NCBI GenBank assembly: GCA_964467165.1 | Contig: CAYXOL010000013.1 | Span: 1-64,000 of the forward strand | Origin: Clostridium_AD sp964467165 | Lineage (GTDB): Bacteria > Bacillota > Clostridia > Clostridiales > Clostridiaceae | Reading direction: 5' to 3' | DNA: 64,000 bases | Shown: in pieces, positions 59,488 through 64,000 of the stretch | Position numbering within the stretch: position 1 is the stretch's first letter | Layout of the letters: every line of letters starts with the position of its first letter | The notes under the pieces: model-generated | The model's input: the letters and a program-made list of their open reading frames with translations, nothing else | Database searches by the model: none | Told to the model about the DNA's origin: nothing | Made by a program: the position numbers and the translations under genes

Positions 59488-60120
59488 CTATCTACCTTCA
59501 TACTCTTTAACCTTTCTATAGAATGTAGCTTTAGGCATATTGTTCAATTCCATTGCTTTAACTGCTGTTATTTCTCCATCTTTCCATTGTCTATATATAA
59601 TCTTGAAGTTATCATTTATCTTAATTGTAATTGGTCTACCGTAATTATCCCATTCCCCTCTATCCTTCATAGCTTGAATACCTTCTGTTTGTCTCTTTTT
59701 TCTTTTCATCATTTCAGCGTGGGCAAATGAAGCATACATTTCTATTAACATATTATTAATTGTTTCCATCATCATTTCAGCCATATCATTTTTCATACTA
59801 CTATAATTAACCAATGTAGTAGGAAGCTCTAATATCATAATTCTTATGCCATTATCCTTAAAGTATCTTAATTCATCTAGTGTGCTTTGTTTATTTCTAC
59901 CTAATCTATCAACTTCACTTATAATTATAATATCATTTTTCTTAGCTTGTTTCTTAAGTTGAATATAATCTGGTCTATCAAAATTCTTTCCTGTAGCTTG
60001 ATCGGTAAATGTATATTCTAGTTCCATGTTGTTTATAGTACAATATTCTTTAATTGCATTTATACCTCTATCTAAATGCTGTTCTTGTGTAGATGTTCTA
60101 TGATAACCATATACTCTCAT
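59488..60120 (-). CDS. Serine recombinase (resolvase/invertase family)
   Basis: 210 aa from the ATG at 60120 (MRVYGYHRTS). Catalytic Ser in YHRTSTQEQ, SEVDRLGRN motif, Asp/Arg of DRP, and a C-terminal HTH (ITAVKAMELNNMPKATFYRKVKEY). Small size and layout are of plasmid-type resolvases rather than large integrases. A possible recombination site lies upstream at 60396. The tail of a second resolvase lies at 61593, giving the order resolvase-cargo twice. Confidence 0.88.
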   Translation of the reverse strand: MRVYGYHRTSTQEQHLDRGINAIKEYCTINNMELEYTFTDQATGKNFDRPDYIQLKKQAKKNDIIIISEVDRLGRNKQSTLDELRYFKDNGIRIMILELPTTLVNYSSMKNDMAEMMMETINNMLIEMYASFAHAEMMKRKKRQTEGIQAMKDRGEWDNYGRPITIKINDNFKIIYRQWKDGEITAVKAMELNNMPKATFYRKVKEYEGR

Positions 60121-60225
60121 ATCATTAATACCTCTCTTTAAATAATTAACTAAGTATATTGTATCATATGTGCATCTTAATGTAATCACTTTTTAGTGAT
60201 ACGTATTAAATGTTATATGCATGCA

Positions 60226-60429
60226 TTATGATACCTTAAATATGTTGATGTATGGTAGTGCTAATAGTGTATCTAATTGTATACCTTATGATACTTCACC
60301 ATATCCTTGAAAAGCTTGACAGTCAATATAGTAATACTTCAAATGATTGTTATAATTAACAGTTACTAACTTTAAATCTAATCCCATATAGTGAGCGACA
60401 AAATGTCGTGAAATATTCGTTTTATGACA
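60226..60429. promoter_or_regulatory. Possible resolvase sites upstream of the resolvase
   Basis: CGACA-AAA-TGTCG (60396-60408) and an imperfect palindrome from TGTCG at 60404 to TGACA at 60429, like a resolvase crossover site. Two TTATGATAC copies lie at 60226 and 60286. Inferred from symmetry only. Confidence 0.4.
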
Positions 60430-60474
60430 TTGAACAAGTTGAGTATTTAAAACTACCTTTTATCCTTCCTATGA

Positions 60475-61590
60475 CTACTTTTTAATCATATGTGCAATAA
60501 ATGGAGAAATTGGTTTCATTAACTCATCCACAAACTCATCTATCATCTCTGATGTTATAATTACATCTTCGGGATATTTACTTAATGAATTTTTTAATGC
60601 TTGTTGCGAAAATTTATTTATTTGGCCAGAATATTGCTTTTTATCTATTATCCTTTGTACTTTATTAAATTCATTTAATATTTCTTGTGTAGGGATTTCC
60701 AAGCACCCCTTTATTTTAGATAGTACATCTTTAGAGATATTAAAATTATTGTATTTTTTAACTTGTTCTCTTTTTAATATATCAAAATAGTATGTGCTAT
60801 CAACATCTTTTCCATCATAATCATCATTTAAAAGTACAACAAATTTACAACAATTGAACAATTCTATATATGCTAATAATAACTTTTGCTTACTATTACT
60901 TTTAATTATTATTGAATGCATTACTTCATCTTCATTTTTAAAAACTATATCTGCGTTCTGGTAGTAAAAATTTACGCAATCTATATCTTTTACGCCTTTT
61001 ATATATGGAATTAAATGCTCTATATACTTTCTTTCACCTTCATTAAACATATAAAAATTTATAGCTGTTTTGCAAATTGATCTAAATGTCTTATCACCTC
61101 CAATGTTAAAATTAACTGAATAGGTTTCATTTAAATAATGCTCTGTTTTAGTTGAATTAAGCAAAGTATCCTCTACATTTATTTGACCATATGTTCTTTT
61201 AAGTCCTTCCAATGCTTTTCTAGCTTCTCTCATATTTGAAGCGGAAATTGAAATTACTCCTTTATTATTTCCATCTAAGTTCTTATCTATTTTAATCATT
61301 CTCCTAATTGGTTTCCCACCAGGTTTTAAAAGTATTTCTTCTCCTGTTTTTTTAGATTTTAATTCTAAATTTTGTGACGCATATCTATCTCTTTTTATAT
61401 TCAACATATTAGAAAAGAAATTTAATTGTTTTGCTAATTCTGCATCAATTTTTTCACCAAATTCTGAATTACACTTTTTGCATATTAGTGTTTTAGGTTT
61501 AAGATTTCCTCCTATAGCATTTATTAAAATATGTTCTTTGGTTTCATTCTTTTTATTGATTTCTTCTTCACAAACATAACATTTAGCCAC
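60475..61590 (-). CDS. HNH_5-type nuclease domain protein
   Basis: 371 aa. The N-terminus carries CYVCEEEINKKNETKEHIL..AIGG and LICKKCNSEFGEKID: two Cys-x2-Cys pairs and the EHIL/CN residues of the HNH_5 nuclease family. The C-terminal 300 residues are unrecognised. Such proteins are common in defence islands. The start codon lies 2 bases after the end of a resolvase remnant, so it was part of a resolvase-cargo transcript. Confidence 0.75.
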   Translation of the reverse strand: MAKCYVCEEEINKKNETKEHILINAIGGNLKPKTLICKKCNSEFGEKIDAELAKQLNFFSNMLNIKRDRYASQNLELKSKKTGEEILLKPGGKPIRRMIKIDKNLDGNNKGVISISASNMREARKALEGLKRTYGQINVEDTLLNSTKTEHYLNETYSVNFNIGGDKTFRSICKTAINFYMFNEGERKYIEHLIPYIKGVKDIDCVNFYYQNADIVFKNEDEVMHSIIIKSNSKQKLLLAYIELFNCCKFVVLLNDDYDGKDVDSTYYFDILKREQVKKYNNFNISKDVLSKIKGCLEIPTQEILNEFNKVQRIIDKKQYSGQINKFSQQALKNSLSKYPEDVIITSEMIDEFVDELMKPISPFIAHMIKK

Positions 61591-61592
61591 TT

Positions 61593-61664
61593 TTAGTCCT
61601 CCTCATACTTTTTTACTAATTTGTAGAATGTATTTCTTTTAAGACCCAACAGCTCCATAGCCAT
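61593..61664 (-). pseudogene. C-terminal HTH remnant of a second resolvase
   Basis: MAMELLGLKRNTFYKLVKKY and EED before TAA at 61593-61595. Similar to the end of the resolvase at 59488 (AMELNNMPKATFYRKVKEYE). The catalytic domain is missing. It ends just before the HNH gene. Confidence 0.6.
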
Positions 61665-62683
61665 GCCCCAAACCAACTATATTTTTAGCATAATTTACAT
61701 TCGGTTAATAACCTTATTTTATACTTTTGACCATAAGTTTTGGCATCGTTCTACCCATTAATTTTTAATCAGTGCATTATCGGTGTCAGTACTGTTAAGT
61801 TATGACACTTTATGAGTTTTAATAAATTTTACCATATTTATTTTTGGAAATATTAAACTAATTAAATACGATTATAAAAAAACACTTACGGACTCAATAA
61901 ATAACGTAGCTAGTAATTTAGATATTACTAATTCTACAGTATACGCATGCTTAAGTTTTGCTTCTAATCCAATTTTTGCTCAATAATGTTAGAGTTCATG
62001 TTTTTAAGGTTAACTTGCCCAATTGTTGCAAAATCTCTTATATTATATTCCCTTTTTAATTATGGTTATCATTTCTCCATTCCTTACCAAACAGATCCAT
62101 ATTAAGTGCGTCTGCTTCATTAGCATAAGTAATCTTAATAACTATAAAGAACCTATATATATAGCTACGGCTTTCGGTCTAAGCGTGAATGTATTAGCAA
62201 GAGCAATTATGCCATAAATGAATCAAATTTATTTAGATGGATCAATACGATTTACTGTAGAGTTATAGAAAATGTAGGCAAATTTCGATAAACATCGGAA
62301 GAATATAAACAAATTATGTTAGATCGCTATGATATTCAAGAACATGGTATTTTAGAAAAAGAAGAATTTGTGTTCAATTGTTGTAATGCTACTAATGAAC
62401 CATAATTTAAAAAATACACTAATTTGATTGACAGTCACGCCTTTCGCGGAGAATATGCAGTATTTATAAGTTAATTATTGATTTTTGTTTTACGATAGTT
62501 TACATGCTATAATTATAAAGTCACAGTAATTTAATGAGAATTTTGGTTTTAGTAGTTATCGGCAAAATAGCTACTAAAGCTATACTTGACGGTAGCTTTT
62601 TTTATTTATTAATAAATTTTAAGAAAGAAGATTTAATCTTCTTCTTAATTAATATGTAATTATATATATAAACAGGGAGTTGA
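61665..62683. other. Decayed region before the ParA gene
   Basis: About 1 kb with only fragments: a plus-strand frame ending TVYACLSFASNPIFAQ at 61984; a hydrophobic frame at 62023-62217 ending IATAFGLSVNVLARAIMP, faintly aquaporin-like; and a C-terminal piece ending EEFVFNCCNATNEP at 62404. Each has stops or lacks a ribosome binding site. Confidence 0.4.
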
Positions 62684-62719
62684 TATTATATTTGCACTAA
62701 ATTAGATTACCAAAATACA

Positions 62720-63634
62720 TTGGTTTACAATAAAAACATTCTAAAAAAATTGACAGATAAGTTAGGAATAGAAATGGACAAAGTGTATATAGAAGATTTT
62801 AATTCTACAAAAGTAATTAGCCTTTTTAATATTAAAGGAGGAAGTGGGAAAACAAGTGTAGCAGGTTCATTAGCGTATGAATATTCAGTTCAAAATAATA
62901 AAGTATTATTAATAGATACAAATTCAAATACGAATTTGACACATAGTTTCGGATTGGACCTAAATGAAACAAAAAACTTATATATTGCACTTACTAAAGA
63001 AGAAAGTTTAGTGGACCATATAGTTAATACAAAATACCCTTTAATCGATATAATTGTAAGCGATGATCAAATGTTTTGTATAGAAATGTTATTTTTTCCT
63101 AAATTAAATAGAGAAAATATATTAAAATCTATATTAGAACCAGTGATACAACTAGGAACTTATGATTTTATTATTATAGATACACCATCCAACTTAGGAG
63201 CACTTAACATGAATGTTCTTAATGTAACTGATATCTGTATTATACCAGTTACAACCGATAGCTTTGGAGTTGAAAACATAGATACAGTACTAGATTTTAT
63301 AAAAGGAGTACAGAAATTTAATCAAAAATTAAAATGTGTGAAAATACTTTTTAATAAATATGATCTTAGAGAAAAAATAATTACTTCACATTGCGAAAGA
63401 TATGTAAGAAAAAACTTTTCTGATTTATTATTAAATACAGTTATTAGTATAGATACAAATATCGAAAAGGCTCAATTCGATAATGTTCCTGTTCAGGAAT
63501 TTAAAACAACTAGTAGGATTGCTAAAGAATATAAAAAGTTAAGTACGGAGATAATTAAGCTAAGTAAGAATACCCGCACAACAATAGTTAGAGTTAAAAA
63601 TAGTCGAAAAGTAATATATTCTATTAAATATTAA
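62720..63634 (+). CDS. parA: ParA/MinD-type ATPase
   Basis: 304 aa from the TTG at 62720. Deviant Walker A FNIKGGSGKTSVAGSL (about residues 36-51), Walker A' LIDTNSNTNLTHSFG and Walker B DFIIIDTPSNLGAL. The family segregates plasmids or islands, or positions complexes. No ParB partner is seen on this side. The frame extends upstream to 62684, and the only good ribosome binding site (AGGGAG at 62674) is 10 bases before an in-frame ATT at 62690, so the true start may be ATT or there was start-codon loss. Confidence 0.82.
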   Translation: MVYNKNILKKLTDKLGIEMDKVYIEDFNSTKVISLFNIKGGSGKTSVAGSLAYEYSVQNNKVLLIDTNSNTNLTHSFGLDLNETKNLYIALTKEESLVDHIVNTKYPLIDIIVSDDQMFCIEMLFFPKLNRENILKSILEPVIQLGTYDFIIIDTPSNLGALNMNVLNVTDICIIPVTTDSFGVENIDTVLDFIKGVQKFNQKLKCVKILFNKYDLREKIITSHCERYVRKNFSDLLLNTVISIDTNIEKAQFDNVPVQEFKTTSRIAKEYKKLSTEIIKLSKNTRTTIVRVKNSRKVIYSIKY

Positions 63635-63690
63635 ACAACACGAGTGTATATTCTCATTTAGGATAATTTATAGTAGTTAATACAATACAA

Positions 63691-63735
63691 ATGAAAGGCA
63701 TACAATATAATTTTCTGTATTGTGGCCTTTTTAAT
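63691..63735 (+). terminator. Terminator of parA
   Basis: AAAGGCATACAATA / TGTATTGTGGCCTTT arms followed by TTAATAT. Confidence 0.7.
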
Positions 63736-63804
63736 ATCTCAAAAAATTTAGCTTGTAAAGGTTAATGTAATTTACTAAACGTTTTTATATTTATTACATA
63801 GTCT

Positions 63805-63996
63805 TTACAAACGTTGTAAACCCATCGAATAGGTAGTCTTTAATTTGTCAGTAATAATACTTAATTCATGCAGCCGAGTCATCTCATTTACAAAATTAGC
63901 TTTAACTACTTCAGCCTTTTCGCAAAAATCATTGTAATACTTGATATTTTCATCTAAGTTAGTCCTAACAGTATGATTATTTAGCTCTTTCATCAT
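63805..63996 (-). CDS. Small unknown protein, possibly cut by the window end
   Basis: 63 codons from the ATG at 63996, charged and helical (MMKELNNHTVRTNLDENIKY). The true start may lie beyond base 64000. Not recognised. Confidence 0.4.
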   Translation of the reverse strand: MMKELNNHTVRTNLDENIKYYNDFCEKAEVVKANFVNEMTRLHELSIITDKLKTTYSMGLQRL

Positions 63997-64000
63997 AGAT

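Noticed and set aside
62023..62217. 64-aa hydrophobic frame with faint aquaporin-like ending
   Set aside because: TTG start without ribosome binding site in a decayed stretch; resemblance too short to call.

Overview
The window reads as the chromosome of a strictly anaerobic, low-GC Firmicute of the Clostridium type. The evidence is the AT-rich codon use, strong GGAGG ribosome binding sites, and a dense set of clostridial redox proteins: two class I hybrid cluster proteins, two flavodiiron proteins, two rubredoxins, three short ferredoxins and DUF1540/DUF438 proteins. The species cannot be named from the sequence alone.

Layout. (1) 1-11.0 kb is an integrated, visibly less AT-rich element: the tail of a type III restriction subunit, small Cys-containing proteins, an XRE regulator behind 35-bp iterated sites, a ribbon-helix-helix-like protein behind three 23-bp-spaced palindromes, an 889-aa protein with an HNH-like C-terminus, a 1.6-kb gene-poor stretch with an 18-unit octamer array, an adenine/cytosine-N methyltransferase and a tyrosine integrase. 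(2) 11.0-21.4 kb is a probable defence island in AT-rich DNA. Its core is a two-gene operon of SNF2-like helicase plus Hsp90/sacsin-type (GHKL) ATPase. It also has two small proteins, a 636-aa unknown, and remains of a serine recombinase, a KilA-N protein and a RhuM-family protein. The RhuM end is fused into the middle of asrB. (3) 21.4-51.6 kb is core-like: a broken sulfite reductase operon, an ABC/FtsX/HlyD/S-layer efflux locus, and then a long nitrosative/oxidative stress supercluster (hcp twice, fprA twice, ric, hemerythrins, DUF438, rubredoxin and its reductase, ferredoxin-cupin pairs, alkylation-repair genes, Crp/Fnr regulators). (4) 51.8 kb to the end is a second island. It starts at a 3'-end fragment of the RNase P RNA gene and carries a Panacea toxin-antitoxin pair, small unknown genes, an FRG/SIR2 module with the FRG gene broken, a serine resolvase, an HNH_5 nuclease and a ParA-type ATPase.

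How it works together. The most informative signal is regulatory. Ten promoters in region 3 carry either TGAT-N4-ATCA (Fnr-like) or GTAAC-N4-GTTAC boxes, and in each the box centre lies exactly 32 bp from the centre of a -10-like hexamer, which is the class II activator position. The boxes link the flavodiiron proteins, rubredoxin reductase, ferredoxin-cupin pairs, DUF438, hemerythrin, a soluble chemoreceptor, the efflux operon, a cupin/permease operon and the decayed sulfite reductase into two regulons. Two intact Crp/Fnr proteins with different recognition helices are encoded among them, plus one disrupted copy. Electrons would plausibly flow NADH > rubredoxin reductase > rubredoxin > flavodiiron protein to reduce NO or O2, with Hcp and Ric handling reactive nitrogen and damaged clusters.

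All assignments rest on reading motifs, translations and repeats by eye. No database search was possible.
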